In this document: in pieces, positions 22,401 to 33,357 of the stretch | How the letters are laid out: every line of letters starts with the position of its first letter | How positions within the stretch are numbered: position 1 is the first letter of the stretch | From: Hysterangium stoloniferum | Lineage: Eukaryota > Basidiomycota > Agaricomycetes > Hysterangiales > Hysterangiaceae | Assembly (NCBI GenBank): GCA_015178975.1 | Contig: WHVD01000182.1 | Coordinates: 62,001-126,000 of the forward strand | DNA length: 64,000 nucleotides | Direction: 5' to 3' | Program-made: the position numbers and the translations under genes | The notes under the pieces: model-generated | Told to the model about the DNA's origin: nothing | The model's input: only the letters and a program-made list of their open reading frames with translations | The model's database searches: none

Positions 22401-25376
22401 TCAGGGATATTGTATTCTAGGTTGTTTCACCTCTTTTCTAAGGGCTAGTTCAGCATTCCAATGGAGTCGTCTGTTCAGTATGGTCATGTCTGTTTCCCCC
22501 TCAGAGTCTGATTCGTCACCGATCAAGAGGTCGGGAGGAAGTCTGGGGTCAAAAGGAAAGGTTTCCTCCCCCGTATCATTTCTTATGTCCTCTATTAGAC
22601 GTTGCTCGTTAAGGCAGGCAACCCGATTGATAGACATTTCCTCATCCATGATTTCCTCAATTGATGGTGGTATGTTGTTTGAAGAATTCTTAAGCCCTGA
22701 CAGACCTTCGTGGTGCTGACAGTGTGCTTCCAAACAATCTCCCCTTTCAATGAAATCCTCATGGGATATAGAAATGTATACTTCCCCACGCCGGGCTTCT
22801 TCATCTCCAGGTGACCTCTCAATTATTTCGTGATCTTCAGGGGTAGCAGTATAAGCAGGAATGAAAATCGATTTGCTTTCGACATTATATACTCACGTTC
22901 CTATACTTAGTCCATAAACTGCTTCATATAGTCTTTGCTCCTCCACCTCCTCCAAAGGATTCTGCCTGGAACATAGATTCAATGAGACATAGTGAGCCAT
23001 TTTACCTGAGTGAGGACAGTCAATTTTGAAGTGTTCTGCACTCCCACAAATTCAACACTCCTTGGGGGGTCTAGTGCTACTCCTTTTGTCACTCCTCGAA
23101 GAAGAGCTTCCCATGTCATTTCCCTCATGTAGAATCGGTCCTTCCTGCTCTGGGAGTCTTCATCGTGCCCTTGTCATCTACTTCACTGGCGAGGACCTGA
23201 TGGAGGTGGGTGGAATCAGGGGAAGTTGGGGTAGGCTCTGGGGCCTCCAATTCTAATTCATTTTTTTCTGCGACCATGACCCGAGGTCTAATGGGGTGAA
23301 ACCTATCTCTATGTGTTTGATTCCAGGCATTAATTAGAGCTTCCTGTAAGTTATTGGCATGTGCTTGGAGGCTCATGACGTCATCGATGGCTTGTCCTTG
23401 TATTAAGTATAACCATTCCATGGACAGGGTAAGTATTAAGCGGCGAGTCTCCTCTTCCTTTTCTTGGTAGAACCTGTATAGGAATCTGTAGAGCTTAACT
23501 CTTCTTTGAATATACTGCATGGGGGTTTCACGGTCGTGGTGGGGCTGGTGAAACCTCATTTCTTCCCATTCTAAGGACAAGGATTCATGCCATCGTGTAC
23601 CCAATAACCCTTCGACCATGCTCCAAAGGAAGGATCTGTGCGATCGACTGAATTCAGTGCGATGCTCATGATCCACAGTAGTCCACCAGACTTTTGCATT
23701 TCCTTTGAGTCGTCTGGGAAGAGCAATACCTAGAATCGTCATTATGGATTCTGAGATTTCCGACAAGCTCATAATGTCCATTATGTAGTCCAGGCCTTAT
23801 ATTGCGAGCCATCATATTCTGGGAGATCAGACCATTTGATTTTGAGATCGTTGGTGTTCAAAGTCAACTTCCCAGTGTCGGTCTCAGGAGCGGCACTCCT
23901 AGTGTTCTTATTAGTACCCACTGGGCCTCCTGGGTTTCTCAGGTTTCGCCTTTTCTCGTTCCAGTCTCTTCTGTGGTCCGAGTCGCTGGATCCATGAGAA
24001 GAATCACCAGGTGATCCTCCTGGGGGAAAGAAGGGGGCCCACGAAATTGGCAAAGGTGGGAGAGTGTTGTTTGGGTAAGAAGTTCCCATCCTGGGTATTT
24101 GTCCAGTGATTCCATCAATGAAGGTGGTAGCAAAGGAAGAATGGTTTTGGTTTGCAATGGGTCTAATAGGGACATTGGAGTGACTAACCATCGTAAAGGG
24201 GGAAGCTACTTCAGATCCAAAAGCAACTTGACAGTGGGGAGTATCTGGCTCTTCATTCCTTTGTGGTCTGTTTGAAGTTCCTGGTCTGCAGTCATCCTGG
24301 GGTGGTATGCTGAGGGTCTTGACTCCACTGGCCAGAAGGACGGGCACGATGGATTTCTCGTGGAGTCTTCGCAAGATCTCCTCCCTCATATCCTGGGGAA
24401 AACTCTCAAGGATAGATTTACGGTTGAGAGAGCACAGAAAGCTAGTGCTGGGGGATCCTTGGAGATCTCGAATGAAGGTTTCAGACATGTGAGCTGGGGA
24501 AGTGGGTACTTGGGTACTATCGTCATACGAGTGGAGAACTTCCATACACAACTTGTCTCGTTTCTCATGGCAGTGAATGAGCCTATGTCACAGGCTGTGG
24601 TAGGTGAATGGGAGGTTTGGAGAGGCTTCGTATAGGGATCTTTCCAGTGTACGCATATAAAGATACCGGTAATCCACCTTAGGCACTGTTCCACCCTGAT
24701 CTAGGATCATGTGTAAGATCTGTAACATGTTATCGTGCATGGCCACTAGGTCAAGAATCCGTTCGAATAACACTAGCCTTATACATCCTCTTCCGGCGAC
24801 ATCAATAGTGACAAGTTCCTCAGACCACTCGGGAAGCTGCTCCGCCAGCTGGTCTATAGTACCAGTTTGGGAAAAGAAGGAATCGGTGATCACAATGCTA
24901 TTCAACCTGCCTAACCAGACAGACACTTCTTTCGGCATGTTGGGGTATCTGTCTAAGTAGTCTGCAGCTACTGCATCAACTTCCTTCTCTTCAATTTGTT
25001 TCAAATAGTATTCGTCCCACTTGTCATTTGCTGGGTGAGTGAAATATACCTGACCCTTAAAGGGATTCTGCAGCATTACTTGGGGTGGTGGAAATTTTAG
25101 ACTGGTGTCATTTCTGTTTGCTCGAGCAGTAAGAAGTCCGAGAGTTCCCAACGACTTAAAATAGGAGTTATCCTTGCTTGTTCTAGTAGAATCACTTGCG
25201 GGAGGCCCACGTTCACCTTGTGAGGGCTCCAAAACAGTATCGGCCTCTTGAGTCATTAGAGACGACTTTCGTGTCATGACATTACAGGGTAGCCCTAAGC
25301 CAGGATATTCCTTTCTAGTTCGAGGGGCACCTGCAGGCGTAGGAATTCGAGTGGTTCTGCTGCTGGTTAAGGTCAT
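22401..25376 (-). pseudogene. gag: Gypsy-4 gag (three frameshifted blocks plus acidic C-terminus)
   Basis: The ATG at 25376 begins MTLTSSRTTRIPTPAGAP, just inside the LTR and primer site. Block 1 (24588-25376) holds the capsid-like segment shared with Gypsy-1, -2 and -3 (PPPQVMLQNPF, EWSEELVTIDVAGR). Block 2 is 23781-24551 and block 3 is 23125-23781 (MDIMSLSEIS ... YIQRRVKLYRFLYRF). The CCHC knuckle at about 23032-23073 reads C-stop-ICGSAEHFKIDC, a TGG to TGA change destroying the Trp codon. An acidic C-terminal segment (22401-22830) leads into protease. Same domain order as Gypsy-1. Confidence 0.87.
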
Positions 25377-25422
25377 AATACTACTAGCTGATTATTCGCG
25401 TGGATCACAGTGAATGAGGGTC

Positions 25423-25437
25423 CAGCCCGGATAACCA
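25423..25437 (-). other. Candidate primer binding site of Gypsy-4
   Basis: On the minus strand TGGTTATCCGGGCTGG starts 1 nt downstream of the LTR terminus CTTTACA. It corresponds position for position to the block after the Gypsy-1 and Gypsy-2 LTRs. Confidence 0.55.
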
Positions 25438-25438
25438 C

Positions 25439-26121
25439 TGTAAAGGGTCGAGTAGTTTACCACTCAATATGCGATTGTTATCGACTAACAATAGTGCGAA
25501 GAACGATCAACTAGTAGTTTTAGATAGTAAAATTGTAGATTACAATTGACCTTCAAGGTGTGATCGGTAGGTGATTACAAGGGCGGATCAACCTTATGGT
25601 GTGATCCAACTGTGTAGCTAGTTGGCCTGATGGCAGAGTAGATAAGGGAAGGAGTTTATCGTGAGAAGGGAAGAATATCTAGAGAAGTGAGCAATGCTGG
25701 ATGTTCTTACTGTGCGAAGTTATAACTTGAAGTCGAGCCGATTAATAATAACGCACTTCGACTATTTCAGTGTGAAGAGTTGTTATGGATAATTGGAGAT
25801 GAGAGAGAGAGAGAGAGTCTTGTTAGACGATACCCTGAACCAGTACTTGCGTCTTGCAGGTGATGGTTGTCGGGGTTGAAAAGTGTCTAACATTCTCTCG
25901 TGTGACTACTACTGTGACATGTGCCTACTTCTTGTGGGCTAGAGTGCCCACAAGCATACATGGACTCTTGAACTAATAAAAAGGGAATGTGGCCCATATT
26001 TATGAGTGATAGAGAAGGAAATAAAAGTATAAAACATAAAGGAAATAAAGGAAATATAAAGCGGCTAAAGGGTAAGGCTTAGAGTCTTTAGTCGCACCTC
26101 CTATGTGACCTATCCTTCACA
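25439..26121 (-). mobile_element. 5' LTR of Gypsy-4, family B (683 bp)
   Basis: On the plus strand TGTAAAGGGTCGAG...TATCCTTCACA. In sense orientation (minus) it begins TGTGAAGGATAGG and is followed by primer site and gag. It contains the supergroup-1 stem-loop at 25931-25954 with 9-bp arms CTTGTGGGC/GCCCACAAG. A (GA)n tract lies near 25800. No 3' partner LTR remains in the window. Confidence 0.88.
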
Positions 26122-26122
26122 C

Positions 26123-26759
26123 TGTGAAGAGTGGTGGAAGTTCTAACCATTCTATATACAGAGAATATCAACTGTTTAGGTATGACATGACAATGTATTG
26201 ACTATCTAAGTCTAATATAGACCAAATGCATATTGACTGTGTAGTTCAATACGGTTGAGAGAATTAGCTATCTAAAGCAGATAGGAAAGCTAAGATGAAT
26301 AAAGGAGAATCAATTGTGAAGTGTGATTCTGAATGACTGCTTGAGTGTTGAAGAGAATAACGAGAGTCAAATAACAGAGTAGCACAGATATAGTCCGCAT
26401 TGAGATAATGGTCTGAGTTTCGACTAGTATAGTTTGAAGCTCTGATTGCACTAGTAGTTAAAGCCCATCTGTGATAGTTGAGATGATACCCCAATCACAA
26501 CTTACAGGCCACTAACTGGGTGTCTGGGTAAGTTGTGGTTATGGGGTAAAAAGTGTCTGAGTTCTAACTACCGGCACTAGAATACATAAGTCTGGCATGT
26601 ATGCACCCACAAGAGTCAATGTACCGAATGCATAGGTCATCGAACTAGTTACATATATGTGTATAATAAAAATAGAGAGAAAATAGAAATAATAATGGAA
26701 ATATAGTATGAGCTCATCCAGACTATATTTCCAGAGTATATTTCACTGTACCTCTCACA
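26123..26759 (-). mobile_element. LTR, family C (637 bp)
   Basis: TGTGAAGAGTGG...TACCTCTCACA, starting 1 nt after the 5' edge of LTR B. Flanks CACAC and CTAAG do not match, so this is not a simple solo insertion. It probably arose by recombination or lost a flank. Confidence 0.82.
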
Positions 26760-27019
26760 CTAAGGTCGGAAGACTGACAGAGGCTGAACAGAAGGACTTA
26801 GCTTTAGCTTTTATGCTGTGCCCTGTAAGACTAGTATCTGCTGCAGGTGCAGACAGACACTAGAATGAGTGATGAGGAATAAACCACTACTGTATTGAAA
26901 TCCACATGTCATAATATATACTAATGGAGAACAATAGGATGTAAGCACAATAGGATGTGGACTACAATAGGATGTGGAGTACAATAGGATGTGGACTACA
27001 ATGGAGTGGGTAACAATGG
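26760..27019. repeat. Supergroup-2 LTR remnant and ACAATAGGATGT tandem repeat
   Basis: 26760-26880 resembles the start of LTR E/F read antisense (GAACAGAAGGACTTAGC) and keeps a diverged supergroup-2 stem-loop at 26800-26822. From about 26930 to 27010 there are four to five copies of a 19-20 bp unit built on ACAATAGGATGTGGACTAC. No gene. Confidence 0.65.
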
Positions 27020-27635
27020 TGTGAAGAGTGGTGAAAGTTCTAACTGTTCTATATACGAAGAATATTGATCATTTAGGTACGACACATAGTTGTATTGACT
27101 GTCTAAGTCTAATACATGCTGAATGAGTATTGACTACTTAGTTCAGTACATTTGAGTGAAGTAGCTATCTAGAGTAGAGTAGAGAGCTTAAGACGAATAA
27201 AGGGAATCGACTGTTAGGTGCGATTCCAAAAGACTGCTCGAGTGTAGAAAAGAGTAACGAGAGTTGAATAAGGGAATAGTGTGAATGTTGTCCACGTGGG
27301 TTGAGATATAGGTAGAGTTTCGACTGGTACAGTTTGAAACTCTGATTGTGTAGATAGTTGAAGCCCATCTGTGATGGTCAAGATGATACCCCAATCACAA
27401 CTTACGGGACACTAACTGGGTGTCTGGGTAAGTCGTGGTTGTGGGGTAAAAGTGTCTAAGTTTCATTTGGTGCCGAGTGCACCCACGAGTATACACAAAG
27501 CTTCAAACTAATGAAATGGTGAAATATTCGAAGAATATAAAGAATAGAAAAATATGAATAAAATGTGTAAAATATAAATAAAATAAAAGGAGTGTTTTAC
27601 CACAATGAACCTATGGTAAAAGCATACTCCTCACA
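27020..27635 (-). mobile_element. Chimeric LTR: family C left, family G right (616 bp)
   Basis: From 27020 to about 27460 the sequence follows family C (TGTGAAGAGTGGTGAAAG ... GTGTCTGGGTAAG). From the shared block TAAAAGTGTCT onward it follows family G (GCACCCACGAGTATACAC ... ATACTCCTCACA). Flanks are AATGG and GTGCC, with no duplication, as expected for recombination between two LTRs rather than a single insertion. Confidence 0.78.
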
Positions 27636-28136
27636 GTGCCCCCCAGGTGTCTTGTGTGGAGCCCCCCAAACTGCAAGGTGCCAAGACCCCAGTATTCGAA
27701 GAGAGGTTGGTGGGTTTAGGGGTGGTGAGGGAAGATATTGATGCGGAAAGGGGGAAAAAAAATGGATCCATTCCTTTCCTTCCAGTCCCTAGTCGAGCAC
27801 TCCTCCAGTCCTCAAACAGCAAATGGACTACTTGATAGCCTTCTAGACACTGCCACATTGTCTCCTTCCAGGACACGAGGTATTCCTCATAGTAGATGTC
27901 CTGTAGGTGGACAGACTGTCATGTAACTTGTTGGACAGTGCATCTTGGGGTGAGGAGAGTAGGTTATCGTTAGAGTCCATTGGAATGACCTCCTCCTTAA
28001 ATGAGTACTGGAGGAGGTTCATGATACTTCACTGTGGTCAGATAGTGTAAGACTCAGAATTAGGATCTTCCCATGCTGCTAGTCTATGGGACCTAGCAGC
28101 ATACACAATGCTGTGAGCCTTCCTGGCCAGGATGTA
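27636..28136. other. Unassigned segment with weak minus-strand frames
   Basis: A minus-strand frame (27631-27876) carries SWKETMWQCLEGYQVVHL and extends upstream in a broken frame (DIYYEEYLV), which has the character of decayed coding sequence. I do not recognise it. Confidence 0.3.
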
Positions 28137-28215
28137 TACTCTATACCCCCTATACCGCCCCCCACTTTGCGATATTGTGGTTCCACCACAATCTCGCAAA
28201 TTAACCATTATCATG
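28137..28215. repeat. Palindrome-bearing repeat, copy 1
   Basis: TATAC-CCCCTATAC-CGCCCCCC is followed by an imperfect palindrome with arms TTTGCGATATTGTGG and CCACAATCTCGCAAA. A similarly organised block in direct orientation lies at 31080-31165. See the findings. Confidence 0.6.
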
Positions 28216-28284
28216 CACAGTTAGGTTGTGGTCTGTGTTCCTGAAAGGTCTAGCCCATGGTGGATCTAGAATGTGTCCAGAAAT

Positions 28285-28405
28285 GCTGCAAGTAGGTGGG
28301 TGGGTCCAGAGGAAAAAGAAAAAATTGCAAAATCGACTGAGTTCAGTGTGATTGTGATAGTGAACCCAAATATGGCACTGGGGTTGGGTGTGTAGTTCTG
28401 TCCAG
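28285..28405 (-). pseudogene. Degenerate gag fragment (supergroup-1 Gypsy)
   Basis: One minus-strand frame reads HIWVHYHNHTELSRF...FLWTHPPT, which aligns with the Gag segment KVWWSTLDREHRTEFSRSHGSFLW of Gypsy-1/-2/-4 (nucleotide match CGACTGAGTTCAGTG). Short and heavily decayed. It may be the continuation of the Gypsy-3 gag broken at about 31140. Confidence 0.45.
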
Positions 28406-28529
28406 ATGTGTATGATCTAGATGTTGCCCTGCGAGTTATTGAACCTTTTTGCAGCTAGTTGACCACCAACAAAGGTAAAGTGGAGGGGTGGAAGGGAAAG
28501 GGTCCATGTGTGTTGGCGAGAAGTTGTCA

Positions 28530-28800
28530 GGGCACAGTGTTGCAAGGTGTCGCACACTGAACCTGAATCTGTGAATGCCTGATCAGGAAGTGTCACATGC
28601 CGAGCCTGAAGGTCGTAAAGGTCAAGAAAGGCAAAGCTCCGACTATTTCAGTGCGAGGCTTTAACCATGAGGAAAGACCTTGTTGAACAGTGTGTGCTGA
28701 ACTTGTAAGTTGAAAAGGTTAGAAGAGGAGAGCTTTGACTATTTCAGTGCGAAGCTTTAGCAGAGGGGAAGGCTAAGAGTAGATGACATTGAAAGTTGAG
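28530..28800. repeat. Diverged LTR-B-like relic
   Basis: The phrase GACTATTTCAGTGYGA appears twice (near 28638 and 28737) and matches the GACTATTTCAGTGTGA block inside LTR B near 25770. Termini cannot be placed. Confidence 0.4.
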
Positions 28801-29002
28801 ACGGTGTGAAGGCTTTGTTATGAGGTGACATGGCCCAGTGTCCACATGTGTCCACATGTTTTGGAGGTCAGTCCCTTAGTCTGTTTCGTGCTCGACTGTC
28901 GACCTCATATCCTCATCGTTTGGAAGAACTGGGTAAGGTATGTCCACCTCTCTGGCATTGTCTTTCTCAGTGATGCCATCCATATACTGACTTGCACACT
29001 TT

Positions 29003-29113
29003 TGAACTGCTGCGCAGCGCACCCTTGAACTGCTGCACAGCACACCCTTGAACTGCTGCACAGCACACCCTTGAACTGCTGCACAGCACACCCTTGAACT
29101 GCTGCACAGCACA
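29003..29113. repeat. 23-bp tandem repeat, about five copies
   Basis: Unit CTTGAACTGCTGCACAGCAC plus ACC, nearly perfect. Because 23 is not a multiple of 3, all six frames stay open here, producing overlapping Cys/Ser/Val-rich spurious frames. Confidence 0.85.
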
Positions 29114-29114
29114 C

Positions 29115-30900
29115 CCTCGAACCACGCCGCACTTGCACACTCGCACAGCACACCCTTGAACCGCACCCATACACTGTACCCATACACCTGTACCATACCC
29201 CCGCACCCATACCCCCGCACCTATGCAGCACACCTACATGCCCACACTTGCGCACACTCATGCAGCGCAGTTGTGCGCAGTTGTGCATACTCATGCAGCA
29301 CAGTTGCGTGCACTCGTGCAGCACAGTTGTGTACTTGTGTACCTGCACAGTGCACTTGCGCACCTGTGCAGTCCACTTGCATGCACTTGTGCAGTGCAGT
29401 CGCGTACTTGCATACCCATGCGGTGCACTTGCACACCCATGCAGCGCGCTTGCGTACTCTCAAACTGTGCCCACTACCATGTGTCATACCCATATGCCAG
29501 ACCATACACCCACACCCCTACACCTGTACCATATGCCCGCAAACCATGCCTTCGTACCACCCACGGGGCATACTGGCATACCTGCATGATGCAGTCGTGC
29601 ACCCGCACAGTGCAATCACGCACTCACACAGTGCAGTTGCACAGTCGTGCAACTGCGTCTTCAAACCATGCCCACTCGCCACACTTGTGCACCTGCACAG
29701 TGCACTTGTGCAATCTTGTGCGCACCCTTGCAGCGCTGAAGAGCCTTCTTTGATGTGATGTTGCTGCATAGTCACAATGGTGCAGTTGTCCAGGTGACGA
29801 TTCCGAGCAGAGCACCACATGTGGTGTTTGTGCATGTGGCAAAGGTATTGCAGAGTGCCGTTCTTAAAATCACCCCATTAAACCAACTCCTTTGCAGTCT
29901 CTCAGTCCACTAACCCACTCGAGAGATGAGCAGGTGGGGCACCGTGCGTTCCCAAGACCCTTCGGTGCGAGGTTGGAGGCAGGCCCTGGGGCGAGATAAA
30001 CTGTCGAAACAATACTAAATCCTTCGTTGGTTGCAGATTCAAATTCTGTTCAAAGTTGTCTTCGTCATAGGTAATGGTGCATTTCAGCTTGGCCTCAGAA
30101 CCTTCTTCACTTTTTATTGTTGATAATGATGTTGATGTTGAAGAACCAGGTTTCAAAACAACACACGGCTCTTTGAGACTGAGCCGCACATCCGTGCAGT
30201 GTGATTGCGCACTTGACTTGCTTGATCCAGCTCTGGGATGCTGTGACAGGGAACCCATTGGGGGAGCTGTTGCAGGGACACAGTAGTTGGGTTGTGTCAG
30301 TCTCGTTTTCACCAGACAGGACTCGGATCGTGTCCGGTTCAAATGACAAGATGATCTGGATCTGGGATGCAGTGACGAGGAACCTGTTGGGGGAGCTGTT
30401 GTTACTTGCGGCAGCACACCTGCATACCTACGCGGTGCACACTCGTGCACGCGCACTTGCACAGTCGTGCACCTGTGCAGTGTACCCACATCTACATGCC
30501 ACACTCATACACCGGCACCTATGCACCCATGCACTGCACACCCATGTCCATGTGCCGTGTGCATGCACCACATCCACATGCCACGCACGCGCACCACATC
30601 CACGTGCCGTGTGCACTCACCACATCCACATGCCACATGCACGCACCACCTCCACCTGCTGTGCACATGCATGCCCCCAAGTGATGTGTTGGCACACTCA
30701 CGCAGTGTACTTGCATACCCACACGATGTGTTGACGCACTCACGCAGTGTGCTTGTGCAACCATGCGACGTGTTTGCACGCCCGTGCAGCATGCTTGCGC
30801 ACTGTGCGATGTGTTCGTGCACCCACGCAGCATGCTTGTGCACCTGTGCAGCTACATGCTCATGCACTGCACCCAGCTCTCGCCCATTTCATTGGTGAGA
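29115..30900. repeat. CA/GCA-rich low-complexity tract
   Basis: Long runs of degenerate (GCAC)n, TGCACNNGTGCA and CACATCCACATGCC motifs occur at 29115-29750 and 30410-30890. They open many overlapping His/Cys/Ala/Thr-rich frames on both strands, which I regard as artefacts. Embedded in it are the WD40 scrap (30225-30409) and one less repetitive segment (about 29890-30200). That segment has a minus-strand frame reading KCTITYDEDNFEQNLNLQ, which I do not recognise. Confidence 0.75.
30225..30409 (+). pseudogene. WD40-repeat protein fragment
   Basis: The frame reads IQLWDAVTGNPLGELLQGHS, then VVSVSFSPDRTRIVSGSNDK and MIWIWDAVTRNLLGELL. That is one complete WD40 blade plus the WD strand of its neighbour. 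The near-identical blade wording is typical of the fast-evolving repetitive WD40 domains in mushroom-forming fungi (for example those attached to NACHT ATPases). No NACHT or other domain is present. It enters CA-rich repeat on both sides, so it is a captured or leftover piece, not a gene. Confidence 0.8.
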
Positions 30901-31079
30901 CTGGTGCCATAGTCATTTTCACACTGCCACACCCATATCCACATGCTGCACCCATACTCCTGCACACTCGCACCTATGTGCCCATGCACTGCACCCCACT
31001 CTCGACTGTTCCATCAGTGAGACTGGTGATGTAGTCATTTGCATGCTCTTGCTGCCCATAGGTGACGATCCTGTATGTG

Positions 31080-31165
31080 CCTTCTCCTATACTCCCTATA
31101 CTGCCCCCCTGTTGCGATATTGTTGTTCCAGAACAATCTCACAACATAACAATTGTCCCCCACAT
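31080..31165. repeat. Palindrome-bearing repeat, copy 2
   Basis: TATACTCCCTATACTGCCCCCC is followed by an imperfect palindrome with arms TGTTGCGATATTGTT and AACAATCTCACAACA, then AACAATTGTCCCCCAC. On the minus strand the latter is a purine tract GTGGGGGACA next to TGTT, so this could be the edge of an unassigned LTR. Confidence 0.55.
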
Positions 31166-32436
31166 GACATGATTTTTGAGGGAGCGTCCCGGGTCAAATG
31201 GGAATGTATCTGTCCTCAGCTTGGTCCATTGAGAGGTGTCCAGTGTGGTGTGTCTATGATTGCCTTCCATTTGCAGAAATTTCATCAGTGCCCCCCATTC
31301 TGGGATTAGGGGTTTATGTCGATGAGTTCCTAGTGGTATCTCCATGGGAAAGCTTTTGTCGAGTCCTGCAAGATGGGATGGCTTTACCATTGGTGAGTTC
31401 TCTATTGGCATGTCAATCTTGCATGAAATTGGAATGTGAAGAGTCTTGAGGTTCTGACTCTCACGTCCTGAGCCTTTTCTATTGTCAGAACCATCGTCTG
31501 ATTTCTGCCCCCCAGTTTCCAAGCCTTTACCGCAGTCCCAATCATTCGAGCTATTGGACGACTTATTGGAGGGTCCACTTGGCGGAGTAAATGGGATAGG
31601 ATGGATAGGTGATGGATGGCGAGATTTGTCAGGACACTGCGAATCTCGACCTGAGGATGAGGGGGAACTGGAGATGACTTTGACTGTGATCTTTTCTGCA
31701 GACACATGCAAGAAAGACAACTGTCCTTTTTTGGCAGTTGATCTGGCATAGATTCCAGGACATTCTTCGTGAAAGGGACCAGAGCTGGAGGATGAAGATG
31801 TTCGTTCTGGCTCATCAAATCCACTGAGCAATTCCGCCATCATCTTGTCACATTTCTGTTGGACGTGTAAAAGCCTAGACTGGAGACTGAAATATGCAAA
31901 AGATATCTCAGGTGATCTTTCGTAGAGGGAACGTTCTAAAATCTGAATGTAAATGTATCAATAGTCGACCTTGGGGACAGGGTGAAGATGTCTGATGAAC
32001 ACATGCAAGATCTGCAACAAGTCCACGAGCTGGATAAACAATTCCCTTTTAATTGCCGTTCTTCCCTTCTCCATCGGGATCATGAGCTCCTCCGACCACT
32101 CAGGGATCAATTGAGTGACCTCTCCCAGAGTCCTTGATCGTGTGAAAAGGGTTTGAGCTACCAGGATCCCATGGTACCTGCCTATCCAAGTTGCAATTGA
32201 TGGAGGCATAGTGGGATATCTAGTTTGATAATCCTGTGTAATCGCCATGACTTCCTCCTCTGAAATCTGGGAGGCATAGTACATATCCCATTTGTCATCC
32301 ATAGGTTCGTCGTAAACCAATAGTCCGTAGTAAGCACATTGGAGCATTACCTGATGTGGTGGGAAGTTCAGAGTCACGTCTTGGGCGGGTGAAGGGTCTC
32401 TCTCTGGTGCTGTCGGTAGTTCCTGGAGTGCAGATG
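31139..32436 (-). pseudogene. gag: Gypsy-3 gag, main part
   Basis: 31958-32436 codes LNFPPHQVMLQCAY ... IPEWSEELMIPMEKGR ... HPVPKVDY, closely parallel to the Gag of Gypsy-1 (PPKQVILKQFFRG ... IPEWSSEVTSVMEGGR). A stop follows KVDY and a second block begins MMAELLSGFDEP (31843). It runs through a Ser-rich linker and ends SLKNHVMWGTIVML next to the purine-rich GTGGGGGACA at about 31140. The last about 100 residues no longer match other Gag copies, so the boundary with another element lies inside this block. The 5' part of the gene continues at 44601 beyond the B LTR insertion. Confidence 0.8.
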
Positions 32437-32679
32437 TGTAAAGGGTCGAGTAGTTTACCACTCAATGTGCAATTGTTATCGACTAACAATAGTGCAAAGT
32501 ACAATCGACTAGTAGTTATAGGTAGTCAAGATGTAGATTACGATCGACCTTTAAGGTGCGATCGATAGATAATTACAAGGGCGGATCGACCTTACGGTGT
32601 GATCTGACTGTGTAGCTAGCTGGGCCGATGGCCAAGTAGATGAGAGAAAGTATATATGGCAAGAGAGATAGAGTGAAGG

Positions 32680-33222
32680 TGTTAAGTGCCGTGTCAGGAA
32701 CTTATTCCAGAACTATCAGAAAGTCACTGGGAACTTGGGAACTATCGGATAGGGTCAGGACGTTGGCTTCAGCTTATGTGCTGTGCCTCTATGCAAACGC
32801 TCAAAGTCTTTAATTTCAGAAGTGAGACTTACAATGGAAGATACGGATATTCAGAGTTCTGAAGAGTTCCGAATATCGAGCATACAGAAAGACGGAAGAG
32901 GGAATAAGAAACTAAGTTGATATCAGATCTAAGGTAAAGTACAAATTCACGGAAACTAATATAAGTCTTCTTGTTATTGTACTACAAACTGAGACCATAA
33001 TAAGATGGAAATAGGAGTATCCTTAAATGGGAATACAATAAGTCATATCAGGGAGACAATATTCCGAAAAGGGAATACAATAGACAAACGAGTGAATACT
33101 TGTCAACGGACAAATTACCAAATGTGGAACAAGGGAAGAATGCGGAAGATACGGTAACTATGATGTTCCGTAGTCAGAGATCGGAAGTCGGATATTGAAA
33201 CATCCGGGAATGGGTCGTAACA
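32680..33222 (-). mobile_element. 3' LTR of the D element (543 bp)
   Basis: TGTTAAGTGCC...GGGTCGTAACA on the plus strand. Same length as the D LTRs at 2521 and 44776. Holds the supergroup-2 stem-loop at 32765-32787 and a single copy of the sequence that is amplified 23-fold in the partner LTR. Confidence 0.92.
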
Positions 33223-33234
33223 GTACCCCCCTGT
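33223..33234 (-). other. Polypurine tract of the D element
   Basis: On the minus strand AACAGGGGGGTAC abuts the 3' LTR start TGTTACGACC. A purine-rich block directly 5' of the 3' LTR is the plus-strand primer site expected in LTR retrotransposons. It also fixes the orientation of the element. Confidence 0.7.
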
Positions 33235-33350
33235 TAGGCCGAAATCCCATAGAGGCAATTAGGTACTGAGTGATTGAAGCGACGGCTGATTATTATGTGT
33301 CGTGAAATTTACACAATTCTGGAGGTGAGAGTTTCAGCTGCTGTCCTGAG

Positions 33351-33357
33351 TATAAAA
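33351..33357 (+). promoter_or_regulatory. TATA box of the antisense accessory gene
   Basis: TATAAAA in the context GAGTATAAAAACCTCC, 50 bp upstream of the ATG at 33407. It is followed by a pyrimidine-rich TTTTTGTTTCTTTATCCCC leader just before the start codon. It lies between the polypurine tract and the gene and points away from the 3' LTR. Confidence 0.6.

Noticed and set aside
26123..26759. Simple solo insertion of LTR C next to LTR B
   Set aside because: The flanks CACAC and CTAAG do not match, so a clean insertion cannot be claimed.
28876..30900. Many overlapping 60-200 codon frames rich in Cys, His, Ala and Thr on both strands
   Set aside because: They arise from 23-bp and CA/GCA-rich repeats that lack stop codons in every frame, and no domain is visible apart from the WD40 scrap.
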